DNA of 64,000 bases from positions 2,602,501 to 2,666,500 of the forward strand of contig NZ_CP045384.1 in NCBI RefSeq assembly GCF_009363615.1, read 5' to 3'. Numbering within the stretch: the stretch's first letter is position 1; each line of letters begins with the position of its first letter. Source of the DNA: Ruegeria sp. THAF33 (GTDB taxonomy: Bacteria; Pseudomonadota; Alphaproteobacteria; Rhodobacterales; Rhodobacteraceae). The notes below the pieces were generated by a model. The model saw only the letters and a list, made by a program, of their open reading frames with translations, had not been told where the DNA came from and made no database searches. A program made the translations under genes and the position numbers. Positions 10,362-20,634 of the stretch are shown here, in pieces.

Positions 10362-11777
10362 TCATGCGGCCTTGAAGCGCGCTGTTGCCGGGTCAGCGTT
10401 GTAGTAAGGCGTGAATTCTTCGGTCCGGTGCGACAGGTCATTGACGCTGTCGATGATGAACTGAACCGTCTCTTCGCTCATCAGATATGAGAAATTCAGA
10501 CGCACCCAGCCGGGTTTTTTCATTTCTTCCCCAGCGGACAAGGCAGCGTGCAGCGCCTCTGAAGTTGTCCGATCGATCCCCAGCAAGCGGTGGGCGTAGG
10601 GTCCGGCACAGGCACAGCCGCCCCGCGCCTGAATGCCGTAGATATCGCTGAGCATCCGCGTGAACAGCTGCTGATGCACGGGCTGGCCCGCATTGTCGCG
10701 CACCAGGAAGGAAAAGATCGGCAGACGGTGCGCTTTCTCGACCCCAAGCAGGGTCAGGTTCGGGTTGTTCTTCCAGCCGTCCAGCGCCATTTGATTATAC
10801 TGCGCCTCACGCCGGGCGATTTCGTCCGTTCCGACGACATCCTTGACGATGAAGGCCAGCGCCGCACGAATGTCTCCGATCACGTTGGGCGTCCCGGCCT
10901 CTTCCCGGGTGGACAGATCGGTGCTGTAGTCATGCCGCCACGGTGACACGAAACTGACGGTTCCACCGCCGGGCCAGCTGGGGCACGTCCGTTTCACGGC
11001 CGATTGGTTCACAACCAAAACACCTGACGCGCCCGGGCCACCGGGAAACTTGTGCGGCGAAACCACGATCGCATCCTTTCGGGCCCCTTCCGGCCCCATG
11101 TCCATCGGCAGGTAGGGCCCACCACCGGCATAGTCCCAAACGGCCAAGGCACCATACGCCTTGAGCATCCGCGTGACCGGATCAGGATCGGTAACAATGC
11201 CCGTTACGTTGGACGCGGTAGAAAACGATCCGACCACCAAATCGGCATCCACATGGGCCTCCAGTGCGGCTTTCAAGGCATGCAGGTCCACACCACCGCC
11301 CTCGGCCTCGGGGATTTCGATGACACGTGCCTTGCTTTCGCGCCACGGCAGAATGTTTGAGTGATGTTCATACGGGCCGATCAAGACAATCGGCTGGTCA
11401 GCCTCTGCCACCCCTAGCAGGCTGACCAACCGATTGAGCCCCGCAGTGGCGCCGGACCCGGTAAAGATCACCGCGTCCTCTTCCCGAGCACCAACAATGC
11501 GGGCTATTTCCGCCCGCGCTTCGCGGCGCAGACGTGTCATGTAGGACCCACAGTAGGAGGCCTCGGTGTGACTGTTTGCGTAAAACGGCAATACGTCCTG
11601 CGCCACAAAATCCTCGACCTGCCGCAACGCGCGGCCCGAAGCGACGTAATCCGCATAGACAAGCGGCACGTCTCCAAGCAGACCCGGGATCAGAACGTTC
11701 TCGCCGATCAGCCCATCGCGCAGATTTGAATTGTGAGCGGTGGAACAGAGTTCCGCACGAAATTTGGACAGGGTCAT
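10362..11777 (-). CDS. Class V PLP-dependent aminotransferase (cysteine desulfurase-like fold)
   Basis: The 471-residue product carries the class V fold: YADYVASGRALRQVEDFV, FTGSGATAGLNRLV, ASNVTGIVTDP, WDYAGGGPYLPMDM and the lysine motif VVSPHKFPGGPGASG. This resembles the SufS/isopenicillin epimerase-like branch. The substrate is not evident. It is transcribed divergently from an Lrp/AsnC regulator 102 bases away, which suggests amino-acid-responsive control. Confidence 0.8.
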   Translation of the reverse strand: MTLSKFRAELCSTAHNSNLRDGLIGENVLIPGLLGDVPLVYADYVASGRALRQVEDFVAQDVLPFYANSHTEASYCGSYMTRLRREARAEIARIVGAREEDAVIFTGSGATAGLNRLVSLLGVAEADQPIVLIGPYEHHSNILPWRESKARVIEIPEAEGGGVDLHALKAALEAHVDADLVVGSFSTASNVTGIVTDPDPVTRMLKAYGALAVWDYAGGGPYLPMDMGPEGARKDAIVVSPHKFPGGPGASGVLVVNQSAVKRTCPSWPGGGTVSFVSPWRHDYSTDLSTREEAGTPNVIGDIRAALAFIVKDVVGTDEIARREAQYNQMALDGWKNNPNLTLLGVEKAHRLPIFSFLVRDNAGQPVHQQLFTRMLSDIYGIQARGGCACAGPYAHRLLGIDRTTSEALHAALSAGEEMKKPGWVRLNFSYLMSEETVQFIIDSVNDLSHRTEEFTPYYNADPATARFKAA

Positions 11778-11879
11778 GACATTGGCTCCTTACTGCCATA
11801 CCAATGTGATATTTCTGGCCCGAGGAAACTTCACATATCTTTGCGTGGATTTTAAAAAATTTGTGTCATATGATCAGTT

Positions 11880-12341
11880 ATGACATCAAAAATAGATCAA
11901 ATTGATACACGCATTCTGAAAGAGCTGCAAAAGGACGCCACCCTGTCACAGCGGGAATTGGCGGATCGGGTTGGCCTGTCCCAGAATGCCTGCTGGCGGC
12001 GCTTGAAGGCCCTGAACGAAAACGGTGTGCTGATCGGATCCACGGCCCGCATCGCACGAGAGGAACTGGGGTTGAGCCTTGTGGTCTTCGTCATGCTCCG
12101 CACCCGACACCACTCTGCCCAGTGGCTTCAGGCGTTTCGGAGCCATGTTCTGACAATCCCGGAAGTCGTGGATTTTCATCGGATCGGAGGGGACTACGAC
12201 TATCAGCTGAAAGTCGTAACGCAGGACATGTCGTCATATGACAAGGTCTATCAACGATTGATCGAAAAGGTCGAGCTGGACAGCGTGACCTCGTATTTCG
12301 CGATGGAAGCGATCGCCGAAGGCAGGCCCCTGCCGATCTGA
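11880..12341 (+). CDS. Lrp/AsnC family transcriptional regulator
   Basis: The 153-residue protein has an N-terminal winged helix-turn-helix (LKELQKDATLSQRELADRVGLSQNACWRRLKALNENG) broken here only as a family motif, then an RAM/AsnC ligand-binding domain ending DSVTSYFAMEAIAEGRPLPI. It is divergent from the class V aminotransferase gene and probably controls it. The region between the starts is AT-rich, with a candidate promoter at both sides. Confidence 0.9.
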   Translation: MTSKIDQIDTRILKELQKDATLSQRELADRVGLSQNACWRRLKALNENGVLIGSTARIAREELGLSLVVFVMLRTRHHSAQWLQAFRSHVLTIPEVVDFHRIGGDYDYQLKVVTQDMSSYDKVYQRLIEKVELDSVTSYFAMEAIAEGRPLPI

Positions 12342-12433
12342 CACGCACTTCATTTGCCCAAAAACATTTGCCCAAAAACACCCTAAGGAGTCGCGGGCAA
12401 TGTCGCGATGACGGCTTCGCTATGGGCAAACCA

Positions 12434-12464
12434 TAAAAAAAGACCGCGCCAAAAGCGCGGCCTT
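12434..12464 (-). terminator. Rho-independent terminator after rpsD
   Basis: An 8-bp GC-rich stem (12442-12449 with 12455-12462, loop of five bases) is followed on the minus strand by a run of seven T. It lies just downstream of the rpsD stop. Confidence 0.85.
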
Positions 12465-12487
12465 TCAGAATTCGATTGCGGCGAAGA

Positions 12488-13108
12488 TCAGTTCTTCGCG
12501 TAGAATTCGACGACCAGGTTCGGTTCCATGACGACCGGGTAAGGCACATCGCTGAGGCCCGGCGCGCGCACGAACGTCGCGGTCATTTTCGAGTGGTCGG
12601 CGTCGATGTAGTCAGGAACGTCACGCTCGGCCAGCGCAACGGCTTCCAAGACAACAGCCAGTTGTTTGGATTTGTCACGCACCTCAATCACGTCACCTTC
12701 TTTGACGCGGTAGGACGGGATGTTTACACGCTTGCCGTTCACTTTGACGTGGCCGTGGTTCACGAACTGGCGTGCGGCAAAAACAGTTGCGACAAACTTG
12801 GCGCGGTAGACCACAGCGTCCAGGCGGCGCTCCAGCAGGCCGATCAGGTTTTCACCGGTGTCGCCCTTCACACGCTCGGCTTCGGCGTAGATGCGGCGGA
12901 ACTGCTTCTCGGTCAGGTCGCCGTAGTAGCCTTTCAGCTTCTGCTTGGCCCGCAGCTGCAGACCGAAGTCCGACAGTTTGCCCTTGCGGCGCTGGCCATG
13001 CTGGCCGGGGCCGTATTCGCGACGGTTGACCGGGGATTTCGGACGACCCCAGATGTTTTCGCCCATCCGGCGGTCGATTTTGTACTTGGCAGACGTGCGT
13101 TTGGTCAC
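12488..13108 (-). CDS. rpsD: 30S ribosomal protein S4
   Basis: The 206-residue product begins [20 protein letters not shown] and contains [15 protein letters not shown] and the S4 RNA-binding domain ([34 protein letters not shown]). S4 nucleates assembly of the 16S 5' domain. It stands alone here rather than in the alpha operon, as is usual in alphaproteobacteria. It has a 240-base upstream leader without a gene, and a clear terminator. Confidence 0.97.
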   Translation of the reverse strand: MTKRTSAKYKIDRRMGENIWGRPKSPVNRREYGPGQHGQRRKGKLSDFGLQLRAKQKLKGYYGDLTEKQFRRIYAEAERVKGDTGENLIGLLERRLDAVVYRAKFVATVFAARQFVNHGHVKVNGKRVNIPSYRVKEGDVIEVRDKSKQLAVVLEAVALAERDVPDYIDADHSKMTATFVRAPGLSDVPYPVVMEPNLVVEFYAKN

Positions 13109-13348
13109 GGCTGATCTCCTTCGTTAGGTCGAAGCCCCGACGGGCCACTATGAAGGGCGTTGTCCTCTTGAGGTCTCCCCCATGACAGGCATCCCCTTGC
13201 GGGGGCCACCAACACCAATGAAGCCGCGCTTATATCCGCAATGCTGGCGGAGTCAACACAGCATTCCGCAAAGTTCAGAAAAACGATCAGGGCAGACAGC
13301 CAGCGAACCCGGCAGCGCGCCGAAACCGTCTGGCGGCACCTTGAAAAC

Positions 13349-13885
13349 TTAGTTTGAAGCCGGGAAAGAAACTACCGTCGCGCCGCTTTTCGCGGCGGGG
13401 TTTGGGATCATCGCAACCTCGGTCACTTCGACAATCCAGAACTCTTCATCCCGTGGCGGGCAAGCGCCTTCGAACACGAGAGCCCGCGACGTATCGTTGC
13501 CATCGGCAACAAGCTTGGCAGAGAACTTCTGCGCACCGTTGGTAAGGGTAAGGGTTCCGGCCACGTGGCCTGGAATGTCACGGACAATTGGAAAGTGGCT
13601 GTTCACCTGGCTGGCAGCGCCCCCGACATTTCCTATTTTTCCGATGCTTTGCTCGGCAGCCTCGCTCATGACGATTGCTTGACCACGCCATGACCATGCC
13701 GATCCGATCGTCAAACAGGAAAGAGGAGCGTCTTCAAGCCCGTCAATTTCCGTCTGACACCAGGAAATAGCTATTTGACCGTTTGTTCCGGCTCTCATCT
13801 GCCCACTCGCACTTACAACACCCCAACACTTAATTTTATCCTTATCAGCACAAATTCCGGCGGAAAAGAGACAGAACTGCAGCAA
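13349..13885 (-). CDS. Hypothetical protein, possibly exported
   Basis: An open frame of 178 codons whose only upstream start option is a TTG (13885); an internal ATG at residue 30 gives a shorter form. The N-terminus (LQFCLFSAGICAD) is weakly hydrophobic and could be the end of a signal peptide, and four cysteines could form disulphides. No family is recognised. The high GC3 and lack of a competing frame support coding, but the start is uncertain. Confidence 0.5.
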   Translation of the reverse strand: MLQFCLFSAGICADKDKIKCWGVVSASGQMRAGTNGQIAISWCQTEIDGLEDAPLSCLTIGSAWSWRGQAIVMSEAAEQSIGKIGNVGGAASQVNSHFPIVRDIPGHVAGTLTLTNGAQKFSAKLVADGNDTSRALVFEGACPPRDEEFWIVEVTEVAMIPNPAAKSGATVVSFPASN

Positions 13886-14256
13886 TCACAAGATTGTTGT
13901 TAATGTGACTCAATAATTGGCGCCATCCGTCAGGGGTGACGGCCCGTCGATGACGGTTGTGGTCAGCGATGGCCGAAACCGATGCCAGATAGCAATTCCA
14001 ATTCATCGGAGAACGTGTGGAACGCTGTCCCGATAACTGCGGGTACAACGCTCAGAGCAATGGGGCCAGCGTTCCGGATTTCCGTCAGCCGCGCGCCCAA
14101 GAACGGTTTCCTGAGATAAAGCTCTCATCAAATCAGGCCGCAAAAACACGCGGGTCCTGGTTGGCAACGGGCTGAAGGGCCTTTGTTTGAGTCAATTTTC
14201 AAATGGCGCAGGAAATTCATCCATGTCACCCTCGGGTTGCCGGGATCACCGGTACG
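13886..14256. other. Intergenic region without recognised gene
   Basis: 371 bases between the hypothetical gene and ugpQ. Short open frames here have no ribosome site or family-like content. I see no clear terminator or repeat. Confidence 0.5.
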
Positions 14257-15192
14257 CTATTGCCAACGGAAGCCTGACTCCGACAATTGTCTTTGAACCC
14301 GCCCGGGATAGTCGGATACGATTGCGTCCACGCCCAGATCGATCATCCTGCCGATATCTTCGTGTTCGTTGACTGTCCACACGACGACGCACAGGCCCAG
14401 TTCTTTTGCGCGCGTGACGTTTTCGGGCGTTACATCCGCAAAGTACGGGCACCAAAGCGAACCGCCGGCCTGCTTTACCAAGTTTGGAATTTCGTCGCGA
14501 CGGCCACGAAAGTCCGGGCAAACGGATTTTGAGGAATCCTCGCCAACATCGTCGGCATTGTCCGGAAGTTGCGTCAGGTAGGATGAAGGCATATCCGGAG
14601 CTTGCCTCTGACACTCCGCCAACAGGTTCCAATCAAAACTGTGAAGCACCGCGCGCGAAGATAACCCTTTGCCGCGAACATCCCCAAGTACTCTGCGGAC
14701 AAAGTTCTCTCGGTAAAGTGCATCATGGGCCAGGTCGGGGTCCGACTTCAGCTCGAGCATCAGATGGGCATCACGGTATTTCGGGTCATCGACCAAATCG
14801 AGCAGATCCAACAGCCTTGGAACACGAACATCGTCTATTTGCGCCTGATCCGGGAAGCGTTGGCCATAGGCGGAATGGCCGTCCAGACGCCCGATATCGA
14901 ATTGTCGGATCTGTTCGTAAGTCAGCGAGGATACTTTCGGCTCTTCCCCGGTCAGAAACAGGCCATTGCCATCGCGGAAACTGGCCGAATGCAGGCGATG
15001 ATTGTGCGTAATGACCGGCACATCATCGGCTGTCAGGACAACGTCAAATTCAAGAAGCGGGACGCCAATGGAAAGTGAAAAGTCGAAGCCGATCAAGCTG
15101 TTTTCAGGCAACACGCCCCGTGCCCCACGATGCCCCACGACCCGGATCAGGTTCTCCCCGCCGCGAAAGGCCTCAACCTGTTGAAACGCCAT
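14257..15192 (-). CDS. ugpQ: Glycerophosphodiester phosphodiesterase
   Basis: UgpQ hydrolyses glycerophosphodiesters to glycerol-3-phosphate and an alcohol. The 311-residue product shows VVGHRGARGVLPENSL (catalytic His-Arg and Glu) and LEFDVVLTADDVPVITHNH (Glu, Asp and second catalytic His), the signature of the GDPD family. The C-terminal CVVVWTVNEHEDI closes the TIM barrel. It is last in the ugpBAECQ operon and starts next to the ugpC stop with an overlap of one base. It is cytoplasmic, since no signal peptide is visible. Confidence 0.92.
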   Translation of the reverse strand: MAFQQVEAFRGGENLIRVVGHRGARGVLPENSLIGFDFSLSIGVPLLEFDVVLTADDVPVITHNHRLHSASFRDGNGLFLTGEEPKVSSLTYEQIRQFDIGRLDGHSAYGQRFPDQAQIDDVRVPRLLDLLDLVDDPKYRDAHLMLELKSDPDLAHDALYRENFVRRVLGDVRGKGLSSRAVLHSFDWNLLAECQRQAPDMPSSYLTQLPDNADDVGEDSSKSVCPDFRGRRDEIPNLVKQAGGSLWCPYFADVTPENVTRAKELGLCVVVWTVNEHEDIGRMIDLGVDAIVSDYPGRVQRQLSESGFRWQ

Positions 15193-16247
15193 CAGCCTTC
15201 CAGCCTTTGGCCTGTTGCGTGGTCAAACAAATGCATGTTCTCCGGTGCCACCGAGAACCGCATAATCGGATGGCGTCCTTCGATCGGGTGAACACCGGGA
15301 AGGCTTGCCGTGATCGCGCTTTCAGAGCCCGACAGGTGACCGTGCAGCAACGTGTTGGCCCCAAGCGGTTCAGCCATCTGAATCGCGGCTTCAAGCGGGC
15401 CATTGTCATCCGACAACAGATGCTCTGGTCTTATGCCAAGCTTCACGGCGCAGTCCGGACCCCCAGAGGGGCCGACTTCGATTTCTCCGATCTTGACCGC
15501 CCCGTTTTCGCGCCGTGCTTCGAATATGTTCATTGCCGGGCTGCCGATGAATTGCGCGGCAAACAGCGTCTGCGGAGTTTCATAGACCTCGAGCGGCGTG
15601 CCGATCTGCTCGGCTATGCCGCCGTTCATCACGATCATCCTGTCCGCCATCGTCATTGCTTCGACCTGATCATGCGTGACGTAAAGTGACGTGATCCCAA
15701 GCTTTTCCTGAAGTTCGCGTATTTCCAGACGCATCTGAACACGAAGCTTGGCATCGAGGTTCGAGAGCGGCTCGTCAAACAGGAAAACAGCGGGCTCGCG
15801 GACAATGGCCCGGCCCATCGCGACCCTCTGGCGCTGACCGCCGGACAACTGCCTGGGTTTGCGATCCAGCAAAGGTTCAAGCTGCAACAGCTTTGCCGCC
15901 TGGGTCACCTTTTGATCGATCTGAGCCTTGGGCAGCCCCGCGATCTTCAGGCCATACCCCATGTTCTGGCGCACGGACATATGTGGATAGAGCGCGTAGT
16001 TCTGGAACACCATGGCGATGTCGCGATCCATGGGCTCTTTGTCATTGGCGCGTTCACCGCCGATCCGGATTTCCCCGGACGTGACCGTTTCCAGCCCCGC
16101 CACCATCCGCAACAATGTGGACTTGCCGCAGCCTGACGGGCCAACGATCACGATGAACTCTCCATCGGCGATATCGACATCAACGCCGTGGATCACATCC
16201 GTCGGGCCAAAGCTCTTTTTGACATTCTCTAAGGTAACTGTTGCCAT
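15192..16247 (-). CDS. ugpC: sn-glycerol-3-phosphate ABC transporter ATP-binding protein
   Basis: A 351-residue MalK-type ATPase. Walker A is GPSGCGKST, the Q-loop lies in [12 protein letters not shown], the signature is [14 protein letters not shown], Walker B is [13 protein letters not shown] and the H-loop is YVTHDQVEA. The C-terminal TOBE-type regulatory domain includes LGIRPEHL. It powers the UgpA/UgpE importer. It lies 3 bases after ugpE and runs into ugpQ. Confidence 0.93.
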   Translation of the reverse strand: MATVTLENVKKSFGPTDVIHGVDVDIADGEFIVIVGPSGCGKSTLLRMVAGLETVTSGEIRIGGERANDKEPMDRDIAMVFQNYALYPHMSVRQNMGYGLKIAGLPKAQIDQKVTQAAKLLQLEPLLDRKPRQLSGGQRQRVAMGRAIVREPAVFLFDEPLSNLDAKLRVQMRLEIRELQEKLGITSLYVTHDQVEAMTMADRMIVMNGGIAEQIGTPLEVYETPQTLFAAQFIGSPAMNIFEARRENGAVKIGEIEVGPSGGPDCAVKLGIRPEHLLSDDNGPLEAAIQMAEPLGANTLLHGHLSGSESAITASLPGVHPIEGRHPIMRFSVAPENMHLFDHATGQRLEG

Positions 16248-16250
16248 TTC

Positions 16251-17108
16251 TTACTTCTCGCTATCGACAAGGCCACGGACAAAGAGCTTTTGCATCGACA
16301 CCACCACGATGACCGGCGGGATCATCGCCAGAATGGACGTCGCCATGATCGTCGGCCAATGCGCAAAGTCGTCACCGGACGGGAACATCTGCTTAATACC
16401 CATCACGATGGTATTCATTTCGGGATCGGTCGTGATCAGCAGCGGCCAAAGGTACTGGTTCCACCCATAGATGAACAGGATCACGAACAGTGCGGCGATG
16501 TTGGTCCGGCTCATGGGGACGACGATATCGATGAAGAACCGCATCGGTCGCGCGCCGTCGACCCGGGCTGCCTCGGCAAGCTCATCGGGGATGGTCAGAA
16601 AGAACTGACGGAACAGGAAGGTTGCCGTGGCCGAGGCGATCAGGGGAAAGATCAGCCCGTAATAGCTGTTGAGCATGCCGAACCCGGCGACAACTTCGAA
16701 CGTCGGAACGATGCGGACTTCGACCGGCAGCATCAGGGTCAGGAAGATCAGCCAGAAGAACGTCGTTCGCCCGGGAAAGCGGAAATAGACAATCGCGAAA
16801 GCCGACAGCAGAGAGATGATGATTTTGCCGACTGCAATTCCGATTGCCATCACCAGGCTGTTGAACAGCATCGTGGCAACGGGCACATTTACCCCCGAGA
16901 ACAGCGCCGCCTTGTAGTTCACCCAGAACTGATCGCCGGGCACGACAGGCATCGGTGGCGAGACGATCTCGGCCTGGGTCACGGTCGAAGCCACGAAGGC
17001 AAGCCATATCGGGAAAAATATGATCAGGACACCGAGGATCATGAGGGCATGGGACAACCAGATGCCCGCGCCGCGTTTTTCGACCATTCCGTGTTGTTGG
17101 GCCGCCAT
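16251..17108 (-). CDS. ugpE: sn-glycerol-3-phosphate ABC transporter permease UgpE
   Basis: The 285-residue product has six predicted membrane helices and the EAA loop (ELAEAARVDGARPMRFF) that docks on the ATPase. It belongs to the MalG-like permeases. Its start overlaps the stop of ugpA by one base (17108), so translation is coupled. It forms the inner-membrane channel together with UgpA. Confidence 0.93.
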   Translation of the reverse strand: MAAQQHGMVEKRGAGIWLSHALMILGVLIIFFPIWLAFVASTVTQAEIVSPPMPVVPGDQFWVNYKAALFSGVNVPVATMLFNSLVMAIGIAVGKIIISLLSAFAIVYFRFPGRTTFFWLIFLTLMLPVEVRIVPTFEVVAGFGMLNSYYGLIFPLIASATATFLFRQFFLTIPDELAEAARVDGARPMRFFIDIVVPMSRTNIAALFVILFIYGWNQYLWPLLITTDPEMNTIVMGIKQMFPSGDDFAHWPTIMATSILAMIPPVIVVVSMQKLFVRGLVDSEK

Positions 17109-17989
17109 CAGTAATGCACCCTCTTTTCCACGTATTTGAACTGGATGACCGTCAACAGTCCCACGACGATCAGCAAGATGACTGATTGCGCCGAAGACGA
17201 GCCGAGGTCCTGCCCCACAAACCCGTCCGAAAATACCTTGTAGACAAGGATTGTCGTCGACTGTTGCGGCCCGCCGCCGGTGATCGTGTGGATCACGCCA
17301 AAGGTTTCGAAGAAGGCATAAACGACGTTCACCACCAGCAAGAAGAACGCCGTCGGCGACAGCAGCGGCAGTACGATCGTGAAGAATCGGCGCCAGAAAT
17401 GCGCGCCGTCAATCGCCGCCGCCTCGATCACGGATCTTGGAACGGATTGCAGGGCAGCGAAAAAGAACAGGAAGTTATAGCTTATGCGCCCCCAGGCCGA
17501 AGCAACGACCACCAGCCCCATGGCTTCGGTGCCGTTCAGAACGTGGTTCCAGTCATATCCAAGCTGGCCAAGATACCATGACACGACGCCGACGCGCGTG
17601 TTGAACATGAAAAGCCACAGAACGCCCGCGACCGCAGGGGCAACAGCGTAGGGCCAGATCAGCAACGTCCGATAGACCCCGGACCCTTTGATCAATCGAT
17701 CCGCAATGACCGCAAGAAACAAGGCAGGGATCATCGAGCACAACGTGACCAGCGTGGAAAACACCGCCGTCGTCACGAAAGAGGCGCGATAAAACTTGTC
17801 ACTCAGCAGGAATTCAAAATTGCCGAGCCCCACGAACTGGGACGACAGCCCGAACGGGTCAGGTATGAACAGCGACTGCCATATGGCCTGACCGGCGGGG
17901 TAGAAAAAGAAAACAGCGGAAATGATGACCTGAGGGGCGATCAACGCCAATGGCAACAGCCAGCCGCGAAAGGTGACGCGTTTTTCCAT
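17108..17989 (-). CDS. ugpA: sn-glycerol-3-phosphate ABC transporter permease UgpA
   Basis: The 293-residue product has six predicted membrane helices, the start [20 protein letters not shown] typical of UgpA, and the EAA-like loop [17 protein letters not shown]. It is a MalF-type partner of UgpE. It follows ugpB after a 61-base gap holding a strong hairpin, which probably lowers permease expression relative to the binding protein. Confidence 0.93.
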   Translation of the reverse strand: MEKRVTFRGWLLPLALIAPQVIISAVFFFYPAGQAIWQSLFIPDPFGLSSQFVGLGNFEFLLSDKFYRASFVTTAVFSTLVTLCSMIPALFLAVIADRLIKGSGVYRTLLIWPYAVAPAVAGVLWLFMFNTRVGVVSWYLGQLGYDWNHVLNGTEAMGLVVVASAWGRISYNFLFFFAALQSVPRSVIEAAAIDGAHFWRRFFTIVLPLLSPTAFFLLVVNVVYAFFETFGVIHTITGGGPQQSTTILVYKVFSDGFVGQDLGSSSAQSVILLIVVGLLTVIQFKYVEKRVHY

Positions 17990-18014
17990 CCTGAAAACCC
18001 ACCGAAGAAAGAAA

Positions 18015-18039
18015 ATGCGGGCCCCGAAAGGGCCCGCAT
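18015..18039 (-). terminator. Intercistronic hairpin between ugpB and ugpA
   Basis: A perfect 10-bp stem (18015-18024 with 18030-18039) with loop CGAAA and no T tract on the minus strand. Such hairpins behind binding-protein genes protect the upstream mRNA or partly terminate, giving more binding protein than permease. The precise action here is inferred. Confidence 0.75.
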
Positions 18040-18050
18040 AACGTTACGAC

Positions 18051-19361
18051 TTATTGATTGGCGGATTCGAACCGGCGCAGCAACGCATCACCGCGTTCCT
18101 TCGCGCTGTCCATCGCTTCCTGAGCGGTCTTCTCACCGGACCAGATCGCCTCAAGCTCTTCGTCGATGATGCCCCGGATCTGGTCGAACGATCCCAGACG
18201 CAAGCCTTTCGAATTTGCGGTCGGCTCTTTCGCAGTCATCTGGATCACTGCGACGTCGGTACCCGGGTTTTCGTCATAAAAACCTGCGGCACGCGTAACC
18301 TCACCCGCTTCTGTCGTGATTGGAAGGTAACCGGTGTTCTGGTGCCACGCCGCTTGTACATCAGGTGATGACAGGAAGCTCAGGAACTCTCCGACGCCCT
18401 TGTACTCTTCGGGCTCATGACCCTCCATTACCCAAAGAGACGCGCCACCGATGATGGTGTTTTGCGGCTCACTGGTGACGGATTCCCAATAGGGCAGCGG
18501 ACGCACGTCGAAATCGAACTCGGCCTCTGCCTTGATGCCGGCGTATCCGGCCGAACTTTCGGTGAACAATGCGCACTCGCCTGACCGGAAGTTCGCACCA
18601 CCTTCGTTTCTGCGGCCGGTATAGATGAACTTGCCGTCCTTGGCCCAGTCACCCATCGCGGTCAGATGTGCTACCTGCACCGGACCGTTCAGCAGCAGCT
18701 CGGTATCCAGATCGGCAAATCCGTTGTCCCGTGAGGCAAAGGGAACGTCGTGATAGGCTGAAAGGTTTTCAAGGTGAATCCAGCTTTGCCATGCTGTCAC
18801 CAGCGGGCAATCCTCGCCACCTGCCTTCAGCTGCTCGAGCACTTCGCCGACTTTTTCCCAAGTGGACAGATCCGTGTCCGGATCAACGCCTGCTGCTTGC
18901 ATGGCATCGCGGTTAACCCACAGGACCGGCGTCGAGGAGTTGAAGGGAAGCGACAGCATCTCTCCGTCAGTGGTTGTGTAGTAGCCTTTGACGGCGCCAA
19001 TATACGCGTCGGGATCAAAAGACGCGCCGCTTTCGGCCATCACTTCATAGACCGGTTTGATCGCCCCTTTGGCTGACATCATTGTCGCCGTGCCGACTTC
19101 GAACACCATCAGGATATGTGGCTGTTCACCGGCCCGGAATGCTGCAATCCCGGCATTCAGGGTTTCCGAGTAGTTGCCCTTGTGGCTTTCGACCACGACG
19201 AACTCATCCTGACTGGCGTTGAACTCTTCAACCTGTCCTTTGACAAGTTCCCCTAGGCGACCGGTGAAGGCGTGCCAGAACTGGACTTCGGTTTGCGCCA
19301 TTGCCGCCAAGGGGGACAAGGCTGTGGTGATGGCAATCGCGCCAAGCAGATTCTTTTTCAT
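18051..19361 (-). CDS. ugpB: sn-glycerol-3-phosphate-binding periplasmic protein
   Basis: The product starts at the ATG at 19361, preceded by GGAGGAAT, and has a signal peptide ending LAAMAQ. It is about 436 residues, the normal UgpB length, with the family-like start EVQFWHAFTGRLGELV and later LPFNSSTPVLWVNRD. It captures glycerol-3-phosphate or glycerophosphodiesters in the periplasm. It is first in the ugp operon and divergent from a LysR regulator. Confidence 0.92.
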   Translation of the reverse strand: MKKNLLGAIAITTALSPLAAMAQTEVQFWHAFTGRLGELVKGQVEEFNASQDEFVVVESHKGNYSETLNAGIAAFRAGEQPHILMVFEVGTATMMSAKGAIKPVYEVMAESGASFDPDAYIGAVKGYYTTTDGEMLSLPFNSSTPVLWVNRDAMQAAGVDPDTDLSTWEKVGEVLEQLKAGGEDCPLVTAWQSWIHLENLSAYHDVPFASRDNGFADLDTELLLNGPVQVAHLTAMGDWAKDGKFIYTGRRNEGGANFRSGECALFTESSAGYAGIKAEAEFDFDVRPLPYWESVTSEPQNTIIGGASLWVMEGHEPEEYKGVGEFLSFLSSPDVQAAWHQNTGYLPITTEAGEVTRAAGFYDENPGTDVAVIQMTAKEPTANSKGLRLGSFDQIRGIIDEELEAIWSGEKTAQEAMDSAKERGDALLRRFESANQ

Positions 19362-19490
19362 GATTCCTCCCATGCATCAGGGTTGATGCTTCGTTGAATA
19401 CCGACCGCAACGCGTAAACGGCACACATGACGATTTCACGACGTTAACGTTACAAAAATATAATTCAAGGCCTATCTACTTGGTGAAAAA

Positions 19491-19505
19491 ATAACATAGT
19501 GTTAT
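19491..19505. promoter_or_regulatory. Candidate LysR-type operator between ugpB and lysR
   Basis: ATAACA-TAG-TGTTAT is a perfect 6-bp inverted repeat of 15 bp with the T-N11-A spacing of LysR binding sites. It overlaps the first ATG of the LysR open frame, which argues for the next start at 19534. A second palindrome, ACGTTAACGT, lies at 19441-19450, towards ugpB. Confidence 0.55.
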
Positions 19506-19533
19506 GAAATGGCGCAGCAGATCGGGATCAGCA

Positions 19534-20436
19534 ATGAGTCAAATTCTGAGAGTTCGGCAGTTGGAGGCCCTGATGGCCGTGACCACCAACGGGTCTGTCA
19601 CGGCCGCGGCGGCTGATCTGGGCGTGACCCAGCCAGCTGTCAGCAGATTGCTGTCCGATCTTGAAAAGTCGCTCGGGTTTCAGCTTTTTGACCGTCGGGA
19701 AGGCCGATTAGTACCAACGCAGGAGGTTCGCTATCTCTTGCCCAGCGTCGAGCGCGTTCTCGAATTGATGAGACAAATTTCGGATGTCAGTCAGGATATC
19801 ACACAACGCAAAGCAGGGCACATCCGTGTCGCTTGCCTGCCGGGATTTGCCACCAGCCATTTGCCCAAAGTCGTCGCCGGTTTCCTGAAGGATCGGCCCG
19901 GTGTCACCCTGACGATCGAACCAGACAGACCTGAACGCATTCTGGAATGGATGATCGGCGAGCAGTATGATTTCGGAATCACTGACAGCTTTCACGGTCA
20001 TCCGGCAGTAGAAAGCAGGGACATCGACGTTCGCACGGTGTGTGTGTTCCCCACCGGGCACGAGTTGGAAAGCCTTTCCGAAATTACGCCGGCGGATCTC
20101 GCACATAGAAAAATCATCCACACCCGACGCGACAGCGATTTTTTCGGGCGGCTTTCGAAAGTGTTTCAACATGCCAATGTCGAATTGAACTCGCATATCG
20201 AGGTCAGGCAGTTCACGGCAGCATGTGAATTGGCGCTGGAAGGTGTCGGTGTCTCGGTCGTTAGCGAACTGGATGCCGTCCAATACACGTCGAGGGGATT
20301 GAGTTATCGGCCGTTCAAGCCATTTTTGACGCATACCCTCTCGTTGGTGCGTCCAATTCTGAAGCAACCGTCATTGGTAACGCTGGAATTCATCGAGCAG
20401 TTTCAGGAAAGCCTAAGCCCTTTCAAGGTCGGGTAG
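19534..20436 (+). CDS. LysR family transcriptional regulator (probable ugp regulator)
   Basis: A 300-residue LysR protein: N-terminal winged helix (RQLEALMAVTTNGSVTAA... AVSRLLSDLEKSLG) and a C-terminal periplasmic-binding-like effector domain. I place the start at the ATG at 19534 because the upstream ATG (19504) lies inside a likely operator and the family usually starts a few residues before the helix-turn-helix. Being divergent from ugpB, it most likely controls the ugp operon, in place of or in addition to PhoB; this is inference. Confidence 0.85.
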   Translation: MSQILRVRQLEALMAVTTNGSVTAAAADLGVTQPAVSRLLSDLEKSLGFQLFDRREGRLVPTQEVRYLLPSVERVLELMRQISDVSQDITQRKAGHIRVACLPGFATSHLPKVVAGFLKDRPGVTLTIEPDRPERILEWMIGEQYDFGITDSFHGHPAVESRDIDVRTVCVFPTGHELESLSEITPADLAHRKIIHTRRDSDFFGRLSKVFQHANVELNSHIEVRQFTAACELALEGVGVSVVSELDAVQYTSRGLSYRPFKPFLTHTLSLVRPILKQPSLVTLEFIEQFQESLSPFKVG

Positions 20437-20634
20437 CGCCGCCTTCGACCATATTCCTGTGACACCGCAGGAACTGATCCGACAACAAGACCGGTGTCCC
20501 GGCCGAAAGTCGCATGTGATCTGCTCGTGCTCAGCGAGATCTACAGCGAAACTCCCTGCACTGCCCCGGGGTCCGACTGAGGCTGGCACGGCGCCGCAGC
20601 AGCCTGCTGCAACGCCGTCCAACATGGTGGTTCT

